This document shows positions 41,401-50,534 of a stretch of DNA of 64,000 bases, piece after piece. A model generated the notes under the pieces. The model ran no database searches. It was not told the DNA's origin and saw only the letters and a list, made by a program, of their open reading frames with translations. Position 1 is the first letter of the stretch, and every line of letters begins with the position of its first letter. The stretch spans positions 17,521,293-17,585,292 of the forward strand of contig NC_086360.1 of NCBI RefSeq assembly GCF_036324505.1, written 5' to 3'. A program made the position numbers and the translations under genes. Source of the DNA: Eleginops maclovinus (taxonomy: Eukaryota; Chordata; Actinopteri; Perciformes; Eleginopidae).

Positions 41401-41839
41401 GGCTGCTTGTGTGATTAGGTTACAGGTCGGTGTGCAGGGCTTCTATTTTGGAAGAGATGACAGGAAGTGATTTGACAACGGTCGCTTCCTTGACAGTGGG
41501 TCAATAACATGCAAGGCAGTAAACCTGCTAACATTAGCTCTACCGTTTCCACTGAGGGTGTGTTGCAGCTGACAGTAAAAACACATGAATACAATAAGAA
41601 AATACACCCTTATCACAGCTGTGAGAGTGTGTTTCTATATATATAAACCTTTGAGTGAGTGAGAGTGTGTGTGTGACATGGCTTTAACCCACCTCTTGCT
41701 CGGTGTCCCCCTGCTCAGACACTCCAATTTCACTGGGCAGCTCGGCCAGATCTGTGACCCGAATGAGTCCGTCGTGGAGGAAAATGGTCTCCTCCTTCAC
41801 CGAAAGCCACTGGGACGAGTCCACAGCCCCGGAGCCCAT
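4163..41839 (-). CDS. hectd4: Hectd4, giant HECT-domain E3 ubiquitin-protein ligase
   Basis: The product transfers ubiquitin through a HECT catalytic cysteine to substrate proteins; the mammalian orthologue is about 4,000 residues long. The start is the ATG at 41837-41839 ([10 protein letters not shown]...); an in-frame TTG further upstream is not a credible start. The stop is TAA at 4163-4165 after ...HYREDPLSG. More than 50 GT-AG exons are visible. Large or landmark exons: 41693-41839, 37490-38025, 36001-36090, 35787-35914, 34908-35016, 34091-34229, 33617-33787, about 33331-33500, 33055-33216, then exons near 29.9, 29.7, 29.4, 29.1, 28.2, 28.1, 27.9, 27.6, 27.1, 26.7, 26.4, 26.1, 25.9, 25.7, 25.3, 25.0, 24.3, 23.6, 23.4, 23.2, 21.1, 20.9, 20.6, 20.2, 20.0, 19.5, 19.2, 18.8, 18.4, 18.1, 17.8, 17.5, 17.3, 16.9, 16.7 kb, the SPRY block (16.3-14.8), 14.6, 14.3, 13.7, 13.4, 12.4, 12.2, 11.9, 11.6, 11.4, 11.1 kb, 9288-10678, 8995-9202, 8.8, 8.5, 8.3, 7.9 kb and the HECT block. 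Checked junctions keep frame and I saw no disabling mutation. Introns host a hAT element, a LINE and a MITE. Confidence 0.93.
8995..10678 (-). CDS. hectd4: Hectd4 large exon and following exon: disordered region inside a possible RRM-like fold
   Basis: One exon (9288-10678, 1,391 bp) is far larger than its neighbours; the next is 8995-9202. The large exon begins with a helical stretch ([16 protein letters not shown]), then Ser-rich and Lys/Arg-rich segments ([15 protein letters not shown]), a helical part ([16 protein letters not shown]), then [24 protein letters not shown] and DEVFIPLQ. These three look like beta1, alpha1 and beta2 of an RRM-type fold. A long Ser/Pro/Thr-rich low-complexity run follows, and then KGYAVIEV crosses the exon junction into [13 protein letters not shown], which resembles beta3 (RNP1-like) and alpha2. 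The exon identity is secure; the RRM reading is my inference. RNA binding is not shown. Confidence 0.8.
12520..13318. other. hectd4 intron without other content
   Basis: An intron of about 0.8 kb between the exons near 12.4 and 13.4 kb. It is AT-rich, with a short poly-T stretch, and no repeat, ORF or RNA gene was recognised. Confidence 0.5.
14781..16276 (-). CDS. hectd4: Hectd4 central exons: SPRY-like domain
   Basis: Exons at 16115-16276, 15854-16002, 15646-15716, 15202-15365 and 14781-15018 encode a SPRY/concanavalin-like beta-sandwich, normally a protein-recognition module. Signature stretches in order: [82 protein letters not shown] and [16 protein letters not shown]. The last is the typical closing strand of SPRY domains in large E3 ligases and ryanodine receptors. 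An acidic low-complexity segment ([11 protein letters not shown]) follows in the next exon near 14.5 kb. Which partner it binds cannot be read from the sequence. Confidence 0.82.
21413..23086 (+). mobile_element. hAT-family DNA transposon, internally deleted, with perfect 8-bp target duplication
   Basis: The element itself is 21421-23078 (1,658 bp) inside a hectd4 intron, opposite to the gene. It is bounded by ACCCATAC at 21413-21420 and again at 23079-23086, a perfect 8-bp duplication. The ends are inverted repeats: TAGGGGTGGGCGATAT at the left and ATATCGCCCACCTCTA at the right. Subterminal stretches on both sides are rich in ATATCG and GATAT words. It carries a BED-finger ORF at 22346 but lacks most of a transposase catalytic domain, so it can move only with help from another copy. 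The intact duplication suggests a moderately young insertion. Confidence 0.9.
22346..22914 (+). pseudogene. truncated, frameshifted hAT/ZBED-type transposase
   Basis: From the ATG at 22346 the frame reads a BED zinc finger: [20 protein letters not shown], then C, then [19 protein letters not shown], giving the Cys2-His2 arrangement (KLC..C...LLNHLKTMH) used for DNA binding. Family-like sequence then continues in another frame: [18 protein letters not shown] and [20 protein letters not shown], ending [19 protein letters not shown] plus stop. The switch of frame lies at about 22570-22620. A full hAT transposase would continue for several hundred residues with the DDE core and a C-terminal dimerisation region; here only about 160 bp separate the stop from the element end. 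A codon-repetitive GAA/GAC stretch (22278-22335) precedes the ATG, with an in-frame stop just upstream. It is a relic, not a host gene. Confidence 0.85.
25627..26257 (-). CDS. hectd4: Hectd4 exons: CUB-like beta-sandwich
   Basis: Three exons, about 26060-26257, 25820-25941 and 25627-25732, read continuously as a beta-rich module. Visible strings are [68 protein letters not shown] and [12 protein letters not shown]. The pattern (ligand-like [10 protein letters not shown] loop, then LVIYAGP, then a closing aromatic strand GFSCTV) resembles the CUB-like sandwiches seen in several giant zinc-finger or HECT proteins. Domain identity is by pattern only. Exon limits are approximate to a few bases. 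Confidence 0.65.
27486..27540. repeat. (CA)n microsatellite in hectd4 intron
   Basis: A pure AC run of about 27 units, 30-40 bp from a hectd4 exon (about 27570-27700). On the transcribed strand it is a GT repeat just downstream of the exon's donor side. Confidence 0.95.
28360..29050. other. hectd4 intron without other content
   Basis: About 0.7 kb of AT-rich intron. I found no repeat ends, ORF or exon-like segment. Confidence 0.5.
30115..32259 (+). pseudogene. LINE reverse transcriptase ORF2 fragment, frameshifted
   Basis: The conceptual protein shows reverse transcriptase blocks: [60 protein letters not shown] and [12 protein letters not shown]. The catalytic pair appears as FADD where most L1 elements have YADD. 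Downstream thumb and C-terminal parts are spread over at least three frames (for example from 30809, 31283, 31548 and 31858), and the first frame stops at 30795. The C-terminal part still shows a conserved Cys/His/Trp-like tail ([20 protein letters not shown]). It cannot encode a working enzyme. The Asp residues themselves are intact in the fragment. Confidence 0.88.
32341..32402. repeat. (TGCG)n tetranucleotide repeat
   Basis: About 15 uninterrupted units of TGCG inside the 3' non-coding part of the LINE copy. It is preceded by a short TG-rich stretch. It may have expanded after insertion or have been carried by the source element. Confidence 0.95.
33055..41839 (-). CDS. hectd4: Hectd4 N-terminal exons
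   Basis: Exon 1 (41693-41839) encodes [19 protein letters not shown] and ends in [16 protein letters not shown] before a GTGGGT donor. After a 3.7-kb intron, exon 2 (37490-38025, 536 bp) encodes a helical segment ([46 protein letters not shown]). Exons 3-9 encode repeated beta-rich strings such as [40 protein letters not shown] and [20 protein letters not shown], which suggest propeller-like blades (inference). Borders at 36001-36090, 35787-35914, 34908-35016, 34091-34229, 33617-33787 and 33055-33216 follow GT-AG. The acceptor of the exon at 33331 is uncertain, with two candidate AGs. Confidence 0.8.
36091..37489. other. hectd4 intron 2, no further feature seen
   Basis: A 1.4-kb intron between exon 2 (37490-38025) and exon 3 (36001-36090). 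Short open frames on the plus strand lack protein-like composition. No repeat ends were recognised. Confidence 0.5.
38026..41692. other. hectd4 intron 1
   Basis: The largest hectd4 intron (3.7 kb), AT-rich, separating the small first coding exon from exon 2. The only recognised content is a MITE copy at 40816-41373. First introns often contain regulatory elements, but none is identifiable by eye here. Confidence 0.6.
40816..41373. mobile_element. hAT-type MITE (CAGAGGTGGAA family), copy 2, opposite orientation
   Basis: This copy is inverted relative to copy 1. The left end reads CAGTAGTGTAAAGTAACTAG and the right end GAGTACTTCTTCCACCTCTG. The interior shares words such as CTTCTACCCCACTACAATTC and AGAGGTAAATC with copy 1 in reverse complement. 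The flanking octamers do not match, so the target duplication has decayed or the left border is a few bases off. Non-coding. Confidence 0.7.
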
Positions 41840-42334
41840 CGCTCTCTCCTCCGACAGTGATGCCAAAGGGGTCGAACATTAAAAATTCAGTGACAGAATG
41901 ACAGAAAACGCCCTAGTTAGCCTGCTAGCGAGCTACAACAACATAACTGTCGCTACTGACGATGGTGTTAGACGGGGCAGAGCGTTACGGTTTTGCTAGG
42001 CTAACGGGGCTAAGCCGAGCAGAGACAGGGAGTTAGAAGACGCTCCTCTTCACATAACACGGGTGGTCGTGTCGAGCTAACGGTGGCTAATAGCTGATGC
42101 TAACTTACCGTACGCTACCGTTATAACGTTACCGAGCGGGGTGGGCGTGACACAAGTGCTAAATCCGTTATTGCGCCGCACCGTTAAAACAACAGTCTTT
42201 TTCAGGTGGGATCCCGCATTTGTAGTAAGCTCCTTTTTTCACAGGTAAATTGTGAACGAAGTCAGCCCTGCTAACGGCCCGGGCGCTGTGTCAGTGGCTG
42301 GAGAAGATAATGAGAGTCTCCCAGCTGTCAGTGC

Positions 42335-42346
42335 GACGCCATGTTT
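42335..42346 (-). promoter_or_regulatory. YY1-like site
   Basis: The minus strand reads AAACATGGCGTC, a close match to the known YY1 core AANATGGCG. Such sites often sit just downstream of transcription starts of TATA-less genes, in the orientation seen here relative to hectd4. Confidence 0.5.
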
Positions 42347-42355
42347 CCAAGGCCA

Positions 42356-42381
42356 ACTAGCTGCTCCCAGCATGCACCGCG
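42356..42381. promoter_or_regulatory. ZNF143/THAP11-type promoter motif
   Basis: The plus strand reads ACTAG, five bases, then TCCCAGCATGC and ACCGCG. This matches the long ZNF143/THAP11 consensus (ACTA..., TCCCAGCATGC, ..GCG), which is common at vertebrate TATA-less promoters. It lies about 20 bp upstream of the YY1-like site with respect to hectd4. Confidence 0.55.
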
Positions 42382-42484
42382 GGCCAGAATAAAAGCTGTC
42401 AAAAATTCATGAGTTAATGTTGGTGTCTAACAACACATCCTAATACTGTAATAATTATACTACGGGGAAATTATCAGTCATTTA

Positions 42485-42720
42485 GTCAATCAACCAATCA
42501 ACCAAAATGTATTTATATAGCCAGTATCATACATTTTATATTTGTTTCAGGGGGCTTTATAGTTTAAACAGAATGCAAATACGATTAAACCCTCATCTAC
42601 AAGGAAAAACTCCCAAAGAAACCGCACAGTTAATGGGGGAAAATGGAAGAAACCTCGGGGAGAGCAACAGAGGAGGGATCCCTCTCCCAGGACGGACAGA
42701 CGTGCAATAGGTGTAAGTGT
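42485..42720 (+). repeat. dispersed teleost repeat, SINE-like (class uncertain)
   Basis: Contains blocks that I recognise as recurring in many teleost genomes: ATGTATTTATATAGCC near the start, then AAGGAAAAACTCCCAAAGAA, GGAAGAAACCTCGGGGAGAG, and GAGGGATCCCTCTCCCAGGA followed by GACAGACGTGCAATAG. The apparent 67-residue open frame at 42507-42710 is part of this repeat and is not a gene. I cannot assign promoter boxes or target duplications, so class and exact ends are uncertain. Confidence 0.6.
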
Positions 42721-43679
42721 TTAAATTAAAAAGATAATAACATTTACAACATAGGTAGTCCAAATGCTTGAAAACTGCACATGCCTTTATATAAGAAGAA
42801 GATGAAGATTGGTCTGGGTGGATAACAATCCTCTGGGTGACACCAAAGAAATAGTAAGGTGAGCATCAGGCAAAGAAAATATAACAATGGATTATTATTT
42901 GACCTGTATTTTTTGTTGCTGTATTGAACATTAGAGATTTAAACTCCAATGTAAACAAGTATTTCAATGAACTATCATATATCATTCTTAACATGTATTG
43001 TGTGAGAATTAATGTACTGTTTCTTTAATGTTAAATAAACAACCTTTTTGGGTTGTAGCTGCTACAGGTTTAGAGGTCACTTAAGGTTAATGGTGACTGT
43101 GTCTAACCTACTTGCTATTATCACACTTAAACATTGCACAATAAAAGCAAAGCAACTAAGTAAAGAAAAAACATGTCTACATTTTGAATATCAAATTATA
43201 ACAAATGTATAGAGCCAACAACAACAAAAATCACAAAATGTGTAACCCTAAATCCAAAAAACCTGGTGAAAATGTTTCGAACCTGTAGTAGCACAGGAAT
43301 GGATCTTGATTATTTCCATTTCAAATACCCCAAAAGTGAATACCTAAAAAACTGATGCAACACATTGTAAGAGCTAGAGTTCATGAAATGAAATGGCAAT
43401 CAATTGCACATTGGACAGTTGCAGTCTTTGAAAAAACATTTAGAGATCAGAAAATGAAAGGCAGGTATAGATCATACTATAATGTTTATTAACTAATCAT
43501 TTCTAATGTAAAAAAAGACTTCTGTCATACAGGAGTATTATTACTGATTGGTTGTTTTGGAAAGCAGACTGGAGTATATCTAGTTACTTTCCTTACTCAA
43601 TTAAATTGCAGTGCAGATAATACACCCTATGACTGAAATAGCTTAAAACATGCTTTAATATCAATTACTAAATTCAAAC
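42721..43679. other. intergenic region between hectd4 promoter and pla2g3 3' end
   Basis: About 1 kb of AT-rich DNA. No ORF, RNA gene or repeat end was recognised. Confidence 0.5.
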
Positions 43680-43699
43680 ACAATTAAAAAATACATGAT

Positions 43700-43705
43700 T
43701 TTATT
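43700..43705 (-). terminator. pla2g3: polyadenylation signal AATAAA of pla2g3
   Basis: AATAAA on the minus strand (TTTATT on plus), about 190 bp downstream of the pla2g3 stop codon, within an AT-rich tail. It is the first good hexamer after the stop and gives a short 3' UTR. Confidence 0.6.
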
Positions 43706-43895
43706 ACATTTTCAATGCACAACCTGAAAGCTTGCAGTTTTTTGTTACAGTGCTTTAAAAATATGTTACATTTATATCAGTGGTATATTTACAAATATTT
43801 TACAAATATTACACCTCACCATCAGAAATAAACATAAAAATAATGCATGAAGTGTAGCTTACCAAATTCAGTGTTGCTGCAAATATACCCTTAGT

Positions 43896-46800
43896 TTAAA
43901 GCCGTGTGAGCTGCACCATAACATCGGCTTCTCTTTCTAGCCTTAGGCATCGCTTATAAAGACGAACAGGAATCCCTCTTCTTCTGTAACTGACTGAATT
44001 TCGCACCCCAGCCGTGTCTTTTTCCTCCATCATCTCAACTGCTTGAAGTAGGTCAGAGGCTTTACTGAAGCCTCCAGAACATCTAAAAAAGAAACATATC
44101 AAAAGTGTCAGAACGAGACCCAACATGATAATCTGTTATAAAAGCAAACTCAGTTTACACATTAGACAGTATACTTGCACTGCTGTTACCAAAGGTTGTC
44201 TAAGATTTGCATTAATAAGCTTATCTGAGCTTAAAACCTGTTTCTGCGGTGGCATTTTTTCTCCTTTGGCAGTTTAAAGCAGTATTGAGAGACAAAATCC
44301 ATCAGTAGCGTGGGGAGAATACTGGGTTGCTTGAAACTCTCAATCTGAACCGCCAAGCTGAAAATGGGAAAAATTAGAGGAGATTTACAACCTCACATAG
44401 AGAAATAAAGTGGGTAAAAAGGCAGAAATAAAACACAAGAGCGGTGATGTATGCAATATGCATTTGTGAGTCACTCAGAGGCAGAAACAGACAAAGAGAG
44501 ACAGAGGGAGCTGCCTGTGGGGGCAGGCCTTCCTCCTTCCCTTTAACAATGAGCTATAACAGTCTTACCATAAACGGTATTTGCTGCTCAAGCCTAAGTG
44601 TTAAATTCAGTAGTCCCTATATGTAATTTATTGTAATCATGACACAAGACATAGGTGTGCAACCTTCAATCATTAAACAATTATAAGGCTTTGTATTGCA
44701 AAAATGAAATACAAAATAAAAATGTTGACAACAGTTATGATTGACATCAATGGAGGATCTATTCAGTTTCAGGGTCCTTGTGTTGCGCCTTTTTCACAGC
44801 AGATATTTTTGTTGTGGAACTACAAGGCTCATTCACAATAAGGGTTCCAGTAATACATTGAGTTGGCATGCTAAATGAAAGGGCTCTAATACCAGAAGCC
44901 TAAATTGTATGCCCCTGTCTCCAGTCTCTTTCTTGAGATATCCAGAAATTATAAAATAACAACAAAGCACCTTTCTGTCTTGGATTATTGGGAAGATAGC
45001 TTTTGGGTTAAATCAGTTCAAAAGCTGTGTACGGCTTTGTATTTCTTTGGCCTCAATGAACTGTGCTAGGATGTTTCCAGGATTAAGAATATTATGCTGA
45101 AAATACATAGGAAAACACAAAGCAAATGAAGCAAACCTCAAGTTGCATAGTTTGAAATTGTGTTGAATGACACCAATTGTTTAGTATTAATTAGTATATT
45201 TTTTAAGGATTGTGAATCATTCAAAAATAAAATGCAAAAATGCTGTTGTGTTACCGGTTGGTGCAATCACAGTGGTATGCTGTCTTTGACTCCTTGTTCT
45301 GCAGATCGAACTTCTTCTTCAAAGGATGGATTTTGTATTTACATTCATCAAGATATTTGAGGCCTTCACACAGAAGCTGATTGTCTGAAAGAGTGAAAAA
45401 TAAACACTGGTTATTTCACAAATGTTCATAGCGTACCCATAATTCTTTAGATAACAAAGGTACTAAATTGCCTCCTGATATTGTCAAATATTCTCTGGGA
45501 TGAAAATTAGCATCCTTTCCCACCAGTAGGGAGCATTACTAGGTAGCATGTAGCTCTAGTTTTTTGAGAGAGTATTTCACTCAGCCACCTTACATACAAT
45601 AATCCCACTGATTTGTTTGTCATTTTATAATCACATTTTCGTAGTGGCAGCATTGCTCACTTTGAAATAGTAATTAATAAAATGTCTTTATTATTGTAAT
45701 TGTGTCATAATATTGAAGTGAGGTCTCTGATTGCAATGGCCCCAGCATATGTCATGTGTTCAGCAGCTGCATACACTCACCTGTCACATTATGCAATAAA
45801 ATATTTTGCTTCAGGCGTCTCTCTTCATGTGTGCTTTGGGCTCTGGTACTACCCATAGGCTCTAGGCTTGTGTTATTCTGTAGTGGAGGGAAATCCTTCT
45901 GTTTTTTTAGCTTGCTATTCTTATTAACGGAGACTGCTTTTTTCAGCTTTGTTGTGAATGGTCTTGCAGAAGATGCTGTACTCCAGAGTGTTTTTGTAGT
46001 GTCTTGTTTGGGTGTTTCTGTTGTCTTTCCGAGCGCTAGAGTCTTCACTGTTGCCACTGTATTTGGTAATTCACGTGTCGTTGTTGAGGGTGTAACAGTT
46101 GTTGAGTGAGATTTTGTATTTTGTTTAAGACAACTCTTACAACGAGGCTGAAAGGTGTCACCTCTCAGACTCATCCTGAGTCTACAACAGTGACTTTGTT
46201 TTGGAACTTTTTTGCAACTTTTCATGTTTTTGGTCACTGCTGTGAATGCTGTTGATAGGTATAGCTGAACTGCTGGTGTTGAAGTTGGGGTGATTCGTGT
46301 TGTAGATGTCACTGGTGGATAGGAGGTTTTGGTTACCTGTGGATTAGCTTGGCTCCTTTTTGTGGGGTAAGCCGACAGGCCCTTTTTGCCGCTCTTCTTT
46401 TTTCCAACTCTTTTTTTATGAAGCATCAATGGGCTACTTTTAGAAGCATTCAAAAGACCCATTGTGATTGAAGGAGTAGTGGTGTGCACCCTTGAGATTG
46501 AGGTCATTTGAGGGGGTGCTGCTGTAATCAGTTTCATGCATCTTTTACATCCTTTTCCCTTTTTCCTTCTAGGGAAGAAAGAGCCTCCGCTGGAGCTGCA
46601 TCGATGTTTACTTTTTGGTGACTTTTTGTGTGGGCTGATCACAAAGCTTTGCCCTTTGCTACCTGTTAAGACGTTGCTGTCAGTGTTGTCCACTTTTTTG
46701 CTTGTAACCTCAGAGGTGTAAGGAAGGGGGTTTTCCAAGACAGCATACAGATCACTTTGGGATACTTTGCACCTGCAGAGATTAAACATGTTAAAACCAA

Positions 46801-49301
46801 GCAATGAAAAACTTTATATTTTGAATTTCCAACTTATATAGACTACATGAAGATGAACTTTTCTGTGTATTGCTATTTGGGATAATGATCTATAATTTCG
46901 AGGAAGATAATGACTCTAACACAGTGGAAATTCGAGAATCAGTCACCCACGCACAAATCTTAAATTATAAGTATTATAGTGCAGTTTGTCAATGAGATAC
47001 TATTAATGCAAGGTTAACCATTAATCTTATCTTGTTTGTAAGAACATTTGTTAGTAACATTATAAATAAGTTGTGGAAACAGAATGGCACAGTGCCATTT
47101 ATAATTGTGTGAGAGTGGCAGGCATGTTATTGCAAGAGATCTGCTGCTCAAACTTCCCATATAACCCCCTGCTCTTTCCACTGAACAAATGTCTTGTGTA
47201 GCAATAATGTCAGTGTGTCTAATACATTCCCCACCCGTACATCTGAGGGCATTGCTTCTTCTGTTTCAGCTCAAAGCAGGGAACCTGCAAGAAGCTGAAG
47301 AAGCTGTAGCCGACCATGCTGGAAATGCTATCGTTCACACTGAGAAGGCACTGTCGAAACCTGGTGAGAGGCAAAAAGAACAAGCCCTGTTTAAGTGACA
47401 TATCAGTCAAAATTAACATGGGCATGGTGGGTAAAAATCCTTGAATGGTGCCCATATTTTGTCTGCACCTTTAGCGTAGACTAAACCGTTTCTGGCAATA
47501 GATAGTGTTTTTAGCTGATGAAAGAGTGTCAGTTACTTACAAATGAAGTTAAAGGGGAAACAAATGACACATGCACCTGACAGCACCAGATATGAAGTGA
47601 GAATAAAACTAATATTTCTGCTAGTTTAATAAATAGTATACCCAACCAACACTGTGGAGAGCAACTTGTTCACTCTTGACATCCAAAAATGATCCCGAGG
47701 GCTGATTGCAGCAGTATATTATTACTCCTGGATGAATGGTTATGTCAAAAGTTCCTCTACTTAAATCTGTCAAGTTATTGGCATATTGATACAGGTAAAT
47801 TATACAAGCATTCCAGAGAGGAGCACACTTTCATTAGTATGACGTGTAAGGTATAGAACACACTTTAAACTTCCAAATGTAATCATATTCAGCTGTCGAG
47901 TAGGTCAGAACCTTGTTTGACAGACCATTAAGGGGACAGGTCTGGTTGGGAAATGGGAATCCTGCCTTGTGGACCAACGTAGCTAATAAACGTTCCTCTG
48001 TGAGACTGGGTTGGAATCCCTGGTTGCAAAAGTTTCCTTAGAGGCAGTAAAAACTTTGAATCCAGACTCAGTGCTAGATGCCCAGGGTGAGCATTCTGAG
48101 TCTCACCTTTGGTCACAGTCACAGTGTGAGATGGTGTATAAGTTGCGGTTGAAGACCCCATAATTCACAGTGAAAGACGGGATGACATGCAGGCAGTGGT
48201 CGTGCTCACGGCAGCATCTATCTGCACTCTCAAACATCCCTACACAAGAGAACAAGACTGAACTTAAATTCAACCACACATCACAGGGAAAATGTCATAG
48301 AACTCCAGAAGCAAACATGTGTTTACTCATTTCAAATCCGAAAGCATCAAAGACAGTTAAAAAATGTATGATTTGCGGATTGACTAAAATAGTTTATAAC
48401 CATTCATTTTGGTTCAATGCAATTCAATAAAAATAAAAAGTATCTTTTCTTTTGTCGTGTTTTATTAAACTTAAAATGTCAGCTATACTGTATGTTCAGT
48501 ACTGAAGTAAGTAGCTTTACTGTATGATGAATGCAAAGGCAAATACTTAATAATAATCTACGGTGGTAATAATTTACACTAGGCCTACTATCTGTTGATG
48601 AAGTGGGTGGTGGTAATGATAGTGACAGCTGAAAGGAGCTGGCCCCTTAAAACTGGGCCCAAACTTCCTACATACTAAATGAAAATGACATCGAGATGCT
48701 CGTAGCCTACCCATTACTCATGGGATGTCTCATCATGCTTTCCTACCTGAAATATACCTATATGGGTATTAAAAGTGCAGAAAAGAATTAAATATCAAAG
48801 TTTACTCTCCTCACCTAACTCATCATATCCAACTGCTTTGCTTCCAGTGCCGCACCACAGCGTCCCTGGGAATATCCAGGCGCGCTTCCTCCGAGTTCTG
48901 CCAACTGTCACATCTCTCCTTGTGCGTTTGGTAAACTTTTGCGCACTAGAGGAGGCCAATGCGCAGGCAGTATCCGCAGCCAACAGCATGCTAATATTAA
49001 AGTTCGGAGGGACATGTGGATTCTGGTTGCCGCTTCTGTTGCAAAGAGTGCGATATGTTTCTGTGATGAAAGGATTGGCATTGACCTGGCATGTTACCAG
49101 TCGTGTATCCTCGGACCATAGGCTGAGGTACAAGACACGCAAGCCGGCTGCGTCCTCTCCTAGAAACGTGATGCGCGTCTGTCCGTCATTCGCAGTCTTC
49201 CATCTGAGACAGGAGTGACCTGATCCGATCACACCTTGTGATTTGGATAGAATTAGCATTGATGAAGCAAAAACAACCTGTAATAGGCATATCCGTTGCA
49301 T
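43896..49301 (-). CDS. pla2g3: Pla2g3, secreted group III phospholipase A2
   Basis: The enzyme hydrolyses the sn-2 acyl bond of phospholipids with Ca2+ and is secreted. Seven exons join in frame to 727 codons plus stop: 48815-49301, 48107-48239, 47226-47360, 45781-46772, 45255-45384, 44238-44357, 43896-44082, all GT-AG. The start ATG (49299-49301) opens a signal peptide (MQRICLLQVVFASSMLILS). Basic cleavage sites RTRR and RTRRKR (to residue 140) precede the catalytic domain, as in other group III enzymes. The Ca2+ loop is TLWCGTG (147-153). CCREHDHC holds catalytic His175 and HCDCD holds Asp205. Exons 5-7 form the C-terminal Cys-rich domain (LLCEGLKYLDEC, YHCDCTNRLA, YCFKLPKEKKC). Exon 4 (992 bp, codons 252-583) encodes a Thr/Ser/Lys-rich linker, making the protein much longer than human PLA2G3 (about 509 residues). 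Exon 4 has no stop and its frame joins both neighbours. Confidence 0.94.
45781..46772 (-). CDS. pla2g3: pla2g3 exon 4: mucin-like linker
   Basis: A single 992-bp exon between the catalytic and C-terminal domains. It starts CKVSQSDLYAVLENPLPYTS, aligning with the end of the group III catalytic domain, then becomes low complexity: many T and S runs (TTTPSIT, STTVTPSTTTREL, STTRI-like strings), Lys clusters (KKRVGKKKSGKKG, KLKKQKD) and scattered Cys pairs (GCKRCMK, SHCCRLRM, PRCKSCLK). This composition suggests dense O-glycosylation and basic patches that could bind heparan sulfate (inference). The paired Cys may be disulfide-linked. Confidence 0.85.
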
Positions 49302-50484
49302 CTCACTGTAAAATGGGGGATCTTTCTCATGAATTGTAGGCTCAGTGAATTCTGCAGCAACTGGCTTCTGTATGTCTGTCTCTGTGAAAGGATGGCATGT
49401 GTGCCTGGCATAAACAGTTTGGGTTGAGCGATTTTCTTTCTATTGGTCTTCCTTTGTGGAGGCTCGGCAGGAACATGACACACCTCACGTTGTGCAGGTC
49501 TGAGCGTGCACGTGTGGTCTGATTCAAACTGGCTTCTGTCTTCATGCAATTCCCAGGTTTTTTTTTGTCAGCAAAGTTTAAACTAACTTTTCAGTGCACG
49601 TAGTGCCCGATGACACTTGCTGCTTCTTGTGCATTTATTCACCCTGTCGCCTGAGAAAAACAAATCCAGACTAAATCCAGGTGAGACTTGTCTACACCCA
49701 GATATGGAAAAAAAAGCAGCAGAGCTGTATAACTGTATAACTTTCCAACTGATAAAGGACAGGAATGACCGTTAAGGTGTGGCAAAATAAACCAGAAATT
49801 CTAGCAGGTTATTGTTTGGTGGCTTTAATCCGAATTGAAATATTTTACAAAATCATGTAATTTACAGTGAAGCTCATTTTAATGTAGACTTTTTCATTGA
49901 CTTATTATATTATAGATGACTGAAATAAGTCCTTACACACCAGAGGCTTGTCAGTTTTCATCATATTTTATTGATCAGTGTAAACGCTCTGCAAAATCTT
50001 TACATGCAAAGTTATTTGCAAACATACATATTTTCAGTGCATGCACTATCTATATACAAATAGATAAAGCAAGAAACATTCCACTGAACTGGCAGATTTA
50101 AGAAGAAGACAGCTATGGTTTTAGTTTTTGTGTTGATCATTTGATAAGTTACTTTTGCTGAAGTAGCACAACATAAGACAGTGTAAGATGCTACTGGTGG
50201 GTAGAGTGCAGAGAATATTTAAATGTGTATTTACAGAACGTGTCTTTCGAAGAATTAGATTCATCTCAATATCTGCTACTGATAGAGTTGGATCAAGTAT
50301 TTTCTGGTGTGCTCAGTTGATAATCAGCCTATCCTGTGAATGCTATCAGACCATTTTATTCAGATTACAATATAGTCACCATAGTCATGCAGAATATGGC
50401 CTCTTGTATATAAAGTATTAACAGGAATGTTATGGGGATGAAGTGTAAACATTTATGGAATTACAATAGCATTAATTTCTCAAA

Positions 50485-50534
<50 letters not shown>

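Larger units (their letters stand above)
41840..42400 (-). promoter_or_regulatory. hectd4: hectd4 5' UTR and CpG-rich promoter
   Basis: The stretch upstream of the hectd4 ATG is clearly richer in CG dinucleotides (ACCGTACGCTACCG, GCGCCGCACCG, GCCCGGGCG) than the surrounding AT-rich DNA, as expected for a housekeeping CpG-island promoter. At its far end lie a YY1-like site (AAACATGGCGTC on the minus strand, 42335-42346) and a ZNF143/THAP11-like site (CTCCCAGCATGCACCGCG, 42364-42381, with ACTAG just before it). No TATA box is placed to serve it convincingly. The start site is probably near 42.3 kb; this is inference from motif positions. Confidence 0.6.

Noticed and set aside
41840..41866. Upstream extension of the hectd4 start
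   Set aside because: The extended frame begins with TTG, not ATG. The first ATG in frame (41837-41839) gives MGSG, which fits the expected N-terminus.
42507..42710. 67-residue open frame between hectd4 and pla2g3
   Set aside because: It coincides with a dispersed teleost repeat containing recurrent blocks; no splice or family signal supports a gene.
47189..47398. Plus-strand open frame at 47.2 kb
   Set aside because: It is antisense to pla2g3 exon 3, which has correct splice borders and the expected group III sequence.
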